Part shown: piece by piece, positions 7,610 to 14,873 of the stretch | How the letters are laid out: every line of letters starts with the position of its first letter | Numbering within the stretch: position 1 is the first letter of the stretch | Program-made: the position numbers and the translations under genes | Assembly (NCBI GenBank): GCA_964352715.1 | Contig: CAYGSU010000067.1 | Coordinates: forward strand, 1-22,168 | Direction of reading: 5' to 3' | DNA: 22,168 nt | DNA from: JAVKBW01 sp964352715 | Lineage (GTDB): Bacteria; Pseudomonadota; Alphaproteobacteria; UBA8366; Aestuariispiraceae | The notes under the pieces: model-generated | What the model was told of the DNA's origin: nothing | Seen by the model: only the letters and a program-made list of their open reading frames with translations | Database searches by the model: none

Positions 7610-8143
7610 TCAGCCGTCGACCTTCTTGAAGGCCAGCGTGACGGTGCCCAGCTCGAACCCGAACTTGGTCACCTGTGCGCGGTTCAGCATAACGCCGTCA
7701 GACTGCAGAAACATCCAGTCGTCGAACGCCACCCGCCACGACCCGTCGCCAATCGCAAGATCCATGCGGTAACGCCAGTTCAGCGCATTGCCGCGTGATT
7801 CGCCCTGCGCCACGCCGATAATATCATCGGCCCTGCCTTCATACGTGTACTCGCCGGTTTTCCTGATCCGCCAGACCCGCCGGTCCAGCTCGCCGTCGTC
7901 GTAGACGAACCGTTCGTCGAGAACCAGTTCCTCGCCGTCCCATGTGCCTTCAATATCGACGGTGAATTGGCGGCGAACCTTGCCGAACCGGTCCTCGAAC
8001 AGCCCCCAGGCGCGGGTGTGCCCCTGAAAGTATTCCTCGATCAGCAGACGCGGTTCGGATTCTTCAAAATCACTTGGTTTCATACCCTCGCATCCACTCA
8101 GCAAGACAAACGAAAAAATAACGGCGGCAAAGCGCTTGAACAT
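7610..8143 (-). CDS. DUF3833 family lipoprotein
   Basis: The 177-residue protein starts with a lipoprotein signal peptide, MFKRFAAVIFSFVLLSGC, with a lipobox LSGC (Cys18 lipidated). The remainder is a beta-rich lipocalin-like DUF3833 domain (EPRLLIEEYFQGHTRAWG; GKVRRQFTVDIEGTW; a YEGRADDIIG repeat region; MDLAIGDGSWRVAFDDWMFLQ). DUF3833 genes are repeatedly found with CFA-synthase-like, DUF1365 and FAD oxidoreductase genes, so a role in handling or transporting the modified lipid in the envelope is plausible but unproven. GGGGAG precedes the ATG at 8143 by about nine bases. It lies 26 bases downstream of the MFS gene and is the last gene of the sigma-E-controlled minus-strand operon. Confidence 0.88.
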   Translation of the reverse strand: MFKRFAAVIFSFVLLSGCEGMKPSDFEESEPRLLIEEYFQGHTRAWGLFEDRFGKVRRQFTVDIEGTWDGEELVLDERFVYDDGELDRRVWRIRKTGEYTYEGRADDIIGVAQGESRGNALNWRYRMDLAIGDGSWRVAFDDWMFLQSDGVMLNRAQVTKFGFELGTVTLAFKKVDG

Positions 8144-8169
8144 CGGTAACGGCTCCCCAGCCTTGAAAG

Positions 8170-9525
8170 TCAGTCTCCGCGCCGGTCAAGCCGGCTGCGA
8201 ATGGCCGCTTGCCGGCTTTGCGAAAGCGGAAACCGCCACATGACGAGCACCGCTACTGTTTTTATTACGACAGGCACCCAGGCATAGATCACAGCCAGAA
8301 CGGTGCGGCCCGCCTCATCCGGCTGGTCCGGATTGAAGCCAAGAATTTCAACACCGGGCAGCGCCATTCCGGCAGCAAGCGCCAGCGCAAGCTTGGTGCT
8401 CATGCTCCACAGCGAAAACTGCAGGCCGGTACGGCTCTTGCCGGTTTTCCACTTGTCATAGTCCGAAACATCGGCCTGGATCGCCGGCGGCAAGGCGAGA
8501 TCGGCGCCCAGCCCCAGACCGCTGACCAGGCAGATCGCGGCAAATGCCCAATACGCCCCTTCCGGCAGAACCGGCACGAAGGCGAAGGCGATGCAGGTCA
8601 TGATCATCGCCCAGCACCAGGTTCGATGCTTGCCGATGCGGCGCGACAGCGCGAACCATCCCGGCATCGCGACAACAGCGGCGGCAAAATACAGAAACAC
8701 GAAGATCGGACGCTCGTCGTCGGACACGCCGAGACCGAATTCCAGATAGAGAAAGAACAGCACCGCCGGTACGCCGTTCGCGATGCCGTTGATGAACCAC
8801 GCCACCAGCAGCCGGATGAAGACAGCATTGCGGAACACATCGGCAAGCTCGGAAAATGAAAATCGTCTGACCTTCCTGCTTCCGCGCGGCAGGTCGCGGT
8901 CCGGTGTCACGGCCATCAGCACCGGGAAAACAGCAAGACCCAGAACGATTGTGGTCAGCGCGACCAGCCCCGCCGGCCCCAAAACATCACCGGCCTGTGC
9001 GCCTTCGGATAATGGCGCGGCGATCGACACGACCGCGCCGGCAGCCAGTATGCCGGTCAGCGAGGCGGCTTCGCGCCAGGTGGTAAGCCGGGTGCGTTCG
9101 TTATAGTCGTCGCTCAGTTCCGCGCCCCACGTCGTGTAAGGCACATAGATCAGGGTCCAGCCGATATACAGCATTACGGACCACGCCAGCAGGTATACCG
9201 CATCGGCATCTTGCGGCGGCACCAGCAACTGCCATAAAGCGGGGCCGGCGATCAGGGCGCCGAGGACGATATAGGGTTTTCGCAGCGCGCCGCGAAACGA
9301 GAACCGGTCGGTCAGCACGCCGACAATCGGGTCCGACACGGTATCGAGCAGCCTGGCGACCAGCAGCACGATGCCGGTCACGGTCAGGCCGAGACCCAGA
9401 TCGTCGCCGTACATCGAGGGCAGAAAGATATAGACCGGAATCGTCGGCAGCGCGATGACCCCGGCGGGCGCGATATAGGCAAGAAGAATACGGCGCGGCA
9501 GCCGCGCCGTGTCACCCTTTGTCAT
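8170..9525 (-). CDS. MFS transporter, GPH/MelB-like
   Basis: The 451-residue protein is strongly hydrophobic with about twelve membrane segments and the DTVSDPIVGVLTDR motif after the second helix, characteristic of the glycoside-pentoside-hexuronide/cation symporter group (MFS_2, MelB-like). Related proteins in bacterial lipid operons could move lipids or lipid precursors instead of sugars; here the substrate is unknown. I place the start at ATG 9525 (MTKGDTARL) because it overlaps the CFA-like stop by ATGA and matches the usual short cytoplasmic N-terminus; a longer frame runs back into the preceding gene. It is the fourth gene of the five-gene operon. The association with CFA-like and DUF3833 genes suggests an envelope role in the photooxidative stress response. 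Confidence 0.88.
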   Translation of the reverse strand: MTKGDTARLPRRILLAYIAPAGVIALPTIPVYIFLPSMYGDDLGLGLTVTGIVLLVARLLDTVSDPIVGVLTDRFSFRGALRKPYIVLGALIAGPALWQLLVPPQDADAVYLLAWSVMLYIGWTLIYVPYTTWGAELSDDYNERTRLTTWREAASLTGILAAGAVVSIAAPLSEGAQAGDVLGPAGLVALTTIVLGLAVFPVLMAVTPDRDLPRGSRKVRRFSFSELADVFRNAVFIRLLVAWFINGIANGVPAVLFFLYLEFGLGVSDDERPIFVFLYFAAAVVAMPGWFALSRRIGKHRTWCWAMIMTCIAFAFVPVLPEGAYWAFAAICLVSGLGLGADLALPPAIQADVSDYDKWKTGKSRTGLQFSLWSMSTKLALALAAGMALPGVEILGFNPDQPDEAGRTVLAVIYAWVPVVIKTVAVLVMWRFPLSQSRQAAIRSRLDRRGD

Positions 9526-10769
9526 CGGTCGGGATTGGCCAGAATGAAGTGCCCGACATCGATGCGGCGATGGTTGAAGCCGACTTCGCAATAGGCGAGG
9601 TAATAGCGCCACATGCGGTAGAACCGGTCGTCGAATCCAAGCGCGTGAATGCCCGGCCAGGCCTTTTCAAAGGCGCCGCACCAGCGTCGCAGGGTTTCGG
9701 CGTAGGACGCAGCGTGAAATGTCTGGTCGGCAAGATCGAGCCCGCTTTCTTTCGCCGTCGCCTCGAAAATCTCCGGGCTGGGCAGCATGCCGCCGGGAAA
9801 GATATAACGCTGGATGAAATCGGGGTGACGGCGGTAGGTATGGAACGCTTCGTCCTCGATCGTGATGACCTGAAGCGCCGCCTTGCCGCCGGGCTTCAGC
9901 CGCGCGCGCAACACGTCGAAATAGGCCGGCCAGTAGGCTTCGCCGACGGCCTCGAACATCTCGATCGACACCACCTTGTCGAACGTGCCGTCAACGTCGC
10001 GATAATCCTGCAAGCGGATGTCAACGCGGTCCGAAAGCCCGGCATCGGCAATCCGCTGACGGGCGAAGGCGGCCTGTTCGGAAGACAGGGTAAGGCAGAC
10101 GATATCGCAGCCGATTTCCCCTGCCGCGAATTCGGCAAAGCCGCCCCAGCCGCAGCCGATCTCCAGCACCCGGTCGCCGGGCCCAAGATCGATCGCCTCG
10201 GCAAGCCGCCGGTATTTGCGGCGCTGCGCAATGTCGAGCGGTTCATCAGGGCTTTCAAAGACGGCGGAGGAATAGGTCATCGTGCGGTCCAGCCACTGGC
10301 TGTAGAACGCATTGCCCAGGTCGTAATGGGCGGCGATGTTGCGCCGGCTGCCGGCCTTGGTGTTGCCGTTCATAGAATGGGCGATACGGTTGACCTGCTT
10401 CATGAACCAGGATTGCCGGAACAGGTCCGCCAGGGCGGATTCGTTCTCCGCAACGAAGGCCATCACCGCGTACAGATCAGGCGTGTCCCACTCGCCGGCA
10501 AGAAACCCTTCCGCAGCACCGAGTTCGCCTGAAATGGCCAGCCGCCATAACAGGCTCATCGTGCGGATCGAGACCTCGGCTTCCGTACCGTCAGCCGCGC
10601 CGCGCACCACATAGTGCCGGCCCGAGGGAAAGGACAGCGTCAGCGCGCCGTGATCAATCGCCTCGATGCGCCGGACAAGCTGCCGTTCGAGATATTCCGC
10701 CGGCCCGACCGTGACGACCGAGAATGCCGTGCGTAACCGCGATTTTTGCCGATCGACTGTCGTTTCCAT
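9522..10769 (-). CDS. Cyclopropane-fatty-acyl-phospholipid synthase-like SAM methyltransferase
   Basis: The 415-residue protein is a CFA synthase-family enzyme: an N-terminal lipid-binding domain (1-140), then AAHYDLGNAFY, the SAM motif VLEIGCGWGG (201-210), SIEMFEAVGE (268-277) and RYIFPGGMLPS (321-331). CFA synthases add a methylene from S-adenosylmethionine across the double bond of membrane phospholipid acyl chains. The family's active-site Cys (YSC in E. coli) is Ser here (YSSAVF, about 166-171), and the expected His (HTIG) is replaced in LQVITIE, so its product may be a methylated chain instead. ATG 10769 follows AAAGGA and lies two bases after the DUF1365 stop; a longer frame overlaps that gene and was rejected. 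UfaM of Rhodobacter sphaeroides furan fatty acid synthesis is a plausible relative. Confidence 0.88.
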   Translation of the reverse strand: METTVDRQKSRLRTAFSVVTVGPAEYLERQLVRRIEAIDHGALTLSFPSGRHYVVRGAADGTEAEVSIRTMSLLWRLAISGELGAAEGFLAGEWDTPDLYAVMAFVAENESALADLFRQSWFMKQVNRIAHSMNGNTKAGSRRNIAAHYDLGNAFYSQWLDRTMTYSSAVFESPDEPLDIAQRRKYRRLAEAIDLGPGDRVLEIGCGWGGFAEFAAGEIGCDIVCLTLSSEQAAFARQRIADAGLSDRVDIRLQDYRDVDGTFDKVVSIEMFEAVGEAYWPAYFDVLRARLKPGGKAALQVITIEDEAFHTYRRHPDFIQRYIFPGGMLPSPEIFEATAKESGLDLADQTFHAASYAETLRRWCGAFEKAWPGIHALGFDDRFYRMWRYYLAYCEVGFNHRRIDVGHFILANPDR

Positions 10770-10771
10770 TC

Positions 10772-11563
10772 TTACTGTCCTTTCGCAACCGGCCCGGCGC
10801 CGATGCTTGTGCGAACCGGGCTTGCCGCCGCCTTGTGAGAAAACACAGGAACACCCTTCAGCCACAGACGCAGGGCTTCCCAGTGAATTCCGGCAATGAT
10901 TTTCAGAGTCATGAAGGGGAAGGTCACCAGCACGCGCGCCAGCGACCGCGCATCGAACGGCTTGTGGTCGCCTTTGAAAACGGCGGTCAGCAGGGGGCCT
11001 TCGGAATCCGCCTGATTGATTACAATGCCGATGGATTTTGACGGCGGCAGGATCTTGAAGTCGTAACTGCAATCCATGTCGATGAAGGGCGAAACATACA
11101 TCGCCTTGTCGCAGTGCTGACGCACAACCTCGCCTTCCTTTCCGCTTACCGGAATGACGTAGATGTGGCGTTCCTTGAAGGTATTGCAGACCTCGTAAAG
11201 GATAACGGTAAGATTCTCTTCCCGGTCATAACAAAAATACACGCTGATGGGATTAAACACATATCCAAGCAGGCGCGGATAGCACAACAGGCGGATCGGC
11301 CCGCCGTCAGGCTCGAACCCCGCCTCGCGCATCAACCCTTCCACCCAGGGGCGCAGCGGGCTTCCGTCGAGCGGGCCATGGTCGCGGTCGTAAAACGCAA
11401 TCGGCCCCGGCCGGTTATACGAGAACAACCGGTGTCGCCGGTCGAGATCCTGTACTTCATCGAGATCGAGCAGCAGCGAATAGACCGAATAGCGCAGATG
11501 ATGCCGCTTCGGTCGGACGCGCTGATGCACGACATGGCCCTGGTAAATTGCCGAACCGGTCAT
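10772..11563 (-). CDS. DUF1365 family protein
   Basis: The 263-residue protein matches DUF1365: SAIYQGHVVHQRVRPKRHHLRY at the N-terminus, a YSLLLDLDE strand, RLLCYPRLLGYVFNPISVYFCYD in the centre, LYEVCNTFKERHIYVIP, and a MTLKIIAGIHWEALRLWLKGVPVF C-terminal amphipathic/hydrophobic stretch that could bind membrane. Its biochemical function is not established; it nearly always sits between an FAD oxidoreductase and a CFA-like methyltransferase, suggesting that the three act on the same acyl chain. ATG 11563 shares its first base with the stop of the FAD gene (TGATG), which decides this start over a longer frame extending into that gene. It is the second gene of the operon. Confidence 0.87.
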   Translation of the reverse strand: MTGSAIYQGHVVHQRVRPKRHHLRYSVYSLLLDLDEVQDLDRRHRLFSYNRPGPIAFYDRDHGPLDGSPLRPWVEGLMREAGFEPDGGPIRLLCYPRLLGYVFNPISVYFCYDREENLTVILYEVCNTFKERHIYVIPVSGKEGEVVRQHCDKAMYVSPFIDMDCSYDFKILPPSKSIGIVINQADSEGPLLTAVFKGDHKPFDARSLARVLVTFPFMTLKIIAGIHWEALRLWLKGVPVFSHKAAASPVRTSIGAGPVAKGQ

Positions 11564-12912
11564 CACGCCGCTTCCCGCAGACCGGTTCTTGGAAGATGAA
11601 TTCGGCCGCTTTCCTGCGCGACCGACCACGGCCGTTTCACGCCGCCCAGCTGTTCGGCGACGGCAAGGCCGGATTGCAATCCGTCCTCGTGGAACCCGTA
11701 CCCGAAATAGCTGCCGCAATACCAGGTCCGCGCGATACCCTGCAGCGCCCACAGGTCAGGCTGGGTCGCCAGCGCCGCCTTGTCGAAAAACGGATGGCTG
11801 TAATCGATTTCGCGCAGCACACGCCGCGCATCCGGCTCGGTTGCCGGGTTCAGGGTGACGAAGAAATCCGTGTCGGATTGAAGCGGCTGCAATTGGTTCA
11901 TCCAGTAGGTCAGGCACAGTGCCCGGTCGTCGCCGGTTCCCGCTCCGATGAAATTCCAGCTTGCCCAGACACGGCGGCGTTTCGGCATCAACCCAGGATC
12001 GGTATGCAGGAATGCCCTGTTCTGCGTGTAGCGCCATGCGCCCAGCAGGCGCTGCTCGTCATTGGTGGGGTGTTCCAGCATGGCCAGCGCGTCATCCGCA
12101 TGGGCGGCGATCACCACTTGGTCGTGACGGTAACGCCCGCCGTCGGCGGTCAGTATTTCAACGCGATCGCCAAACCGGCTGACCTGCCGCACGCCGCCAT
12201 ACCGCGCCCCGGAGGCAACCGGTTCGGTGAGCCGGCGGACATATTCCCGGCTGCCGCCTTTCACCGTCCGCCATTGTGGCCGGTTGACCAGATTCAGCAA
12301 GCCGTGGCTGACAAAGAAGCGCACGAAGGCGCGCAACGGATAGGCGCGTATTTCCTGCACGCTGGTTGACCAGATCGCCGCGGCCATCGGCAGCAGGTGA
12401 TCTTCGACAAAGGCGTCGCTGTAGCCATGCCGGTCAAGATAGGCGCCAAGCGAAAGATCGGCGCAATCCGCCTGCGACAGAGACCCGGGCGCGGTTCTGT
12501 AAAACCGCACAAGATCGATCAGCATGCGCCAGAAACGGAGGCTGACCATATTGCCGCGCTGGCCGAACAGACCGTTGAAATCGGTGCCGGAATATTCCAG
12601 CGCGCCATCACCCAGCGAGGCCGCAAATGACATGTCGCTGTCGGCAACCGGCACATCAAGATGCCGGAACAGGGCCGTCAGGTTCGGGTAGGTTTGTTCA
12701 TTGTAAACGATGAAACCGGTATCGACCGGCACGTCGGCGCCGTCAATTTCGGCATCGACCGTATGCGAATGGCCGCCCAGACGGTCATCGCGCTCGTACA
12801 GCGTTACGGCATGACGCTGCGCAAGCAGCCACGCTGCGGACATGCCGGCGATGCCGCTACCGACAACGGCGATATCGAGTCGGGTTTCGGGGGAGGAAGT
12901 ATCGAACGGCAT
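11563..12912 (-). CDS. FAD-dependent amine oxidase/desaturase-like oxidoreductase
   Basis: The 449-residue protein has the N-terminal dinucleotide fold AVVGSGIAGMSAAWLL (GSGIAG at 18-23), the acidic residue YERD at about 39-42, and the DRLGGHSHTVD motif (43-53) of the amine oxidase/phytoene desaturase superfamily. A C-terminal FAD-contact motif, WYCGSYFGYGFHEDGLQSG, precedes the end. Partners DUF1365 and the CFA-like gene suggest it oxidises or desaturates membrane acyl chains; the reaction is not proven. It is the first gene of a five-gene operon starting from the sigma-E promoter on the minus strand; the predicted A-rich leader is about 35 bases. The Shine-Dalgarno is weak (ACAGGG). Confidence 0.87.
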   Translation of the reverse strand: MPFDTSSPETRLDIAVVGSGIAGMSAAWLLAQRHAVTLYERDDRLGGHSHTVDAEIDGADVPVDTGFIVYNEQTYPNLTALFRHLDVPVADSDMSFAASLGDGALEYSGTDFNGLFGQRGNMVSLRFWRMLIDLVRFYRTAPGSLSQADCADLSLGAYLDRHGYSDAFVEDHLLPMAAAIWSTSVQEIRAYPLRAFVRFFVSHGLLNLVNRPQWRTVKGGSREYVRRLTEPVASGARYGGVRQVSRFGDRVEILTADGGRYRHDQVVIAAHADDALAMLEHPTNDEQRLLGAWRYTQNRAFLHTDPGLMPKRRRVWASWNFIGAGTGDDRALCLTYWMNQLQPLQSDTDFFVTLNPATEPDARRVLREIDYSHPFFDKAALATQPDLWALQGIARTWYCGSYFGYGFHEDGLQSGLAVAEQLGGVKRPWSVAQESGRIHLPRTGLREAA

Positions 12913-12955
12913 GCAACGCCCTGTTTTGCTTTTATATTTGCTTTTGTCTTTGTTT

Positions 12956-12981
12956 TACGCGCCGCTTTCCTGCATGGATCA
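12956..12981 (-). promoter_or_regulatory. Sigma-E promoter of the FAD-DUF1365-CFA-MFS-DUF3833 operon
   Basis: Read on the minus strand, TGATCC (12981-12976), 16 bp, then CGTA (12959-12956) followed by AAAC. It is identical in hexamer and spacing to the promoters at 5613 and 12995. The transcript would start near 12949, leaving about 35 bases before the ATG at 12912. Confidence 0.78.
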
Positions 12982-12994
12982 CAACACGCACCGG

Positions 12995-13020
12995 TGATCC
13001 ATTTCGCTGCGTCATGCGTA
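12995..13020 (+). promoter_or_regulatory. Autoregulatory sigma-E promoter of rpoE-chrR
   Basis: TGATCC (12995-13000), 16 bp, then CGTA (13017-13020) followed by GCAG. Only 13 bp separate its -35 element from that of the divergent promoter. The RpoE-ChrR pair in Rhodobacter activates its own operon, so an autoregulatory site is expected here. Confidence 0.78.
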
Positions 13021-13184
13021 GCAGAATCATGATGCATAATGGCACGATAACAGAAATTTCAGGCGGGATAAGCGCTGCAGATGCTGCGGTGGCTTGCAAT
13101 GTGCTCGCCGGCTTGCTTGCATCTGAACGCCCCTTGCCCAACGGCAGCCATGCCGGGCTGTGGACGGTCGACAGAAAGGAAATC

Positions 13185-13739
13185 GTGAACAGTCATTCCG
13201 ATCTAGTGGTAGCAGTTGCGAAGCGGCGGGATCGCGCGGCATTTCGGGAATTGTTTGACCACTTCGCGCCGCGCCTGCGGTCGTTCATCCTGCGACGGGG
13301 CGCCGATATGGCGGTGGCCGAGGAAGTCGTTCAGGAGGCGATGGTGCGCGTGTGGCGCAAGGCCGACAAGTTCGATCCGGACAAGGCATCGGCCTCGACC
13401 TGGATATTCACCATCGGCCGTAACGCCCATATCGATATCGTCCGCCGGGTCGGCCGGCCCGAGATCGACGCCAACGACCCGACCTTCCAGCCGGAACCCG
13501 AACCGGATGCACTGACCCGGATCGCCCAGGGACAGAATGCAGGCAGGGTGCGCACCGCGCTTACCGGCCTGCCCGGGGAACAGCGCGAGATTTTGATGCT
13601 CGCTTTTTTTGAAGACAAACCCCATGGCCGCATCGCCGAGGAGCTCGACTTGCCGCTCGGCACGGTCAAGTCCCGCATCCGCCTCGCCTTCAAGCGACTG
13701 CGGTCGGAACTCGAAGAAGATCTCGGAGAGGATCAATGA
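13185..13739 (+). CDS. rpoE: ECF sigma factor RpoE (ECF11/ChrR-linked group)
   Basis: From GTG 13185 the product has 184 residues, the typical ECF length: sigma region 2 (RDRAAFRELFDHFAPRLRSF, then AEEVVQEAMVRVWRKADKFD and STWIFTIGRNAHIDIVRR), an acidic linker, and region 4 (LPGEQREILMLAFFEDKPHGRIAEELDLPLGTVKSRIRLAFKRLR). It directs RNA polymerase to TGATCC-type promoters when released by ChrR. GTG is chosen because AAAGGA lies just upstream and the conserved region begins there; the frame stays open upstream to ATG 13029, allowing a longer form. Its stop overlaps chrR by ATGA. In Rhodobacter sphaeroides this sigma responds to singlet oxygen; the same signal is inferred here from the partner's ligands. 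Confidence 0.93.
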   Translation: MNSHSDLVVAVAKRRDRAAFRELFDHFAPRLRSFILRRGADMAVAEEVVQEAMVRVWRKADKFDPDKASASTWIFTIGRNAHIDIVRRVGRPEIDANDPTFQPEPEPDALTRIAQGQNAGRVRTALTGLPGEQREILMLAFFEDKPHGRIAEELDLPLGTVKSRIRLAFKRLRSELEEDLGEDQ

Positions 13740-14398
13740 CAGTACACCATCACCCCAGCGATGAACTGTTGCTCGATTATGCAACCGGCAGCCTGCACGA
13801 AGGCTGGAGCCTCGCGATCGCAACGCACCTTGCCCTGTGCCCCGCCTGCCGCAAGCAGGTCGATGGGATGGAGGCGATCGGCGGCGCACTGCTCGATCAG
13901 GAAACCCCGGATGAACAGACGGCGGGCGATGATGCGTCATTTGACGCGCTGATGCGGGCCATCGATGCCGCGCCGGAAACCGAAACAGCGGCACCGCCGA
14001 CGGCCGGAGAGCGCGCGGTGCTGCCCGCGCCGTTGCGGCAGTATGCGGGCGGCGATGTCGATGCGCTCAACTGGAAGCGGATGGGCATCGGCGTCAGCCA
14101 GGTGCTGATCCCGGTGGCCGAATCCGGCGTGACGGCGCGCCTGCTGCGCATCGATCCCGGCATCCGCGTGCCGGCCCACACCCATCGCGGGCTTGAACTG
14201 ACAGTCGTGCTGTCCGGCGCCTTCGCCGACCATGCCGGCCTGTTCGGCCCGGGCGATATTGAGGAAGCGGATGAAACCGTGACGCACCAGCCGATCGCCA
14301 CATCCGATGCTGTATGCATCTGTCTGGCGGTCACCGATGCACCGCTGCGCTTCCGCAGCCTGACCGTCCGGCTGGCCCAGCCCCTGCTCGGAATCTGA
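13736..14398 (+). CDS. chrR: Zinc-binding anti-sigma factor ChrR
   Basis: The 220-residue protein has the two domains of ChrR. The N-terminal zinc anti-sigma domain carries His6 and the HLALCPAC motif (His31, Cys35, Cys38), the same numbering I recall for Rhodobacter sphaeroides ChrR. The C-terminal cupin domain has the metal ligands PAHTHRGLE (His148, His150, Glu154) and His184, each shifted by seven residues from the Rhodobacter positions, and Cys194/Cys196 near the end. The N-terminal domain holds RpoE inactive; the cupin is needed for release on singlet oxygen. It overlaps the sigma gene by four bases, giving matched synthesis. A GC-rich hairpin follows the stop. Confidence 0.94.
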   Translation: MTVHHHPSDELLLDYATGSLHEGWSLAIATHLALCPACRKQVDGMEAIGGALLDQETPDEQTAGDDASFDALMRAIDAAPETETAAPPTAGERAVLPAPLRQYAGGDVDALNWKRMGIGVSQVLIPVAESGVTARLLRIDPGIRVPAHTHRGLELTVVLSGAFADHAGLFGPGDIEEADETVTHQPIATSDAVCICLAVTDAPLRFRSLTVRLAQPLLGI

Positions 14399-14415
14399 GC
14401 CGCCGCGCCGGCGGC
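14399..14415 (+). terminator. GC hairpin after chrR, possible weak terminator
   Basis: GCCGCC (14399-14404), a 5-base loop, then GGCGGC (14410-14415), directly after the chrR stop. No T-tract follows, so it could be a rho-dependent end or a stabilising stem rather than an intrinsic terminator. Confidence 0.35.
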
Positions 14416-14436
14416 GCCGTCTGACAGCGAAACCGA

Positions 14437-14464
14437 TTGACCGGGCCTGCGCCGAGCCTAGACT
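14437..14464 (+). promoter_or_regulatory. Sigma-70-type promoter of the RidA-family gene
   Basis: TTGACC (14437-14442), 16 bp, TAGACT (14459-14464). The predicted start lies near 14471, about 38 bases before the ATG at 14509. The element separates the gene from the chrR operon. Confidence 0.5.
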
Positions 14465-14508
14465 GCGCGCAGCTATTCCTTTTCAGCCTTCCGACAGGAG
14501 ACCGTTCG

Positions 14509-14859
14509 ATGTCCGATATTACCCGCAGCCACACCAACGCCCGGATGAGCCAGTGCGTTGTCCATGGCGACACGATCTATCTGGCCGGACAGGTCGGCAC
14601 GGAAGGCGACAGTGTCGCCGCCCAGACGAAATCCTGCCTCGACAAGATCGATTCCCTGCTGGCCGAAGCCGGCAGCGACAAGACCCGCATTCTGCAGGCT
14701 GTCATCTGGCTGGCCGACATGGCCGATTTCGCGGAAATGAATTCCGTGTGGGATGCCTGGGTCGCCCCCGGCCACGCCCCGGCCCGGGCCTGCGGCGAAG
14801 CCAAGCTGGCCGCGCCGGGCTACACGGTGGAAGTCATCGTCACCGCCGCGAAAGCCTAG
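14509..14859 (+). CDS. RidA family protein (reactive imine/enamine deaminase-like)
   Basis: The 116-residue product has the length and motifs of the YjgF/YER057c/UK114 (Rid) family: IYLAGQVGTEGDSVAAQT near the start, LADMADFAEMNSVWDAWV, and PARACGEAKLA with Arg93 and, further on, Glu108 (VEV), the pair that in RidA binds and deaminates 2-aminoacrylate and other imines. It may thus clear reactive intermediates from pyridoxal-phosphate enzymes, but subgroups (Rid1-7, RutC) differ and cannot be separated here. ATG 14509 follows AGGAG at eight bases; an upstream in-frame ATG at 14437 lies in the predicted promoter and was rejected. It is a single gene, convergent with the PAS gene, with 14 bases between. 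Confidence 0.85.
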   Translation: MSDITRSHTNARMSQCVVHGDTIYLAGQVGTEGDSVAAQTKSCLDKIDSLLAEAGSDKTRILQAVIWLADMADFAEMNSVWDAWVAPGHAPARACGEAKLAAPGYTVEVIVTAAKA

Positions 14860-14873
14860 GTCTCACTGCAGGG

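Noticed and set aside
9522..11072. Longer frame for the CFA-like gene starting at 11072
   Set aside because: It would overlap about 300 bases of the DUF1365 gene, whereas ATG 10769 has a good ribosome site two bases past that gene's stop.
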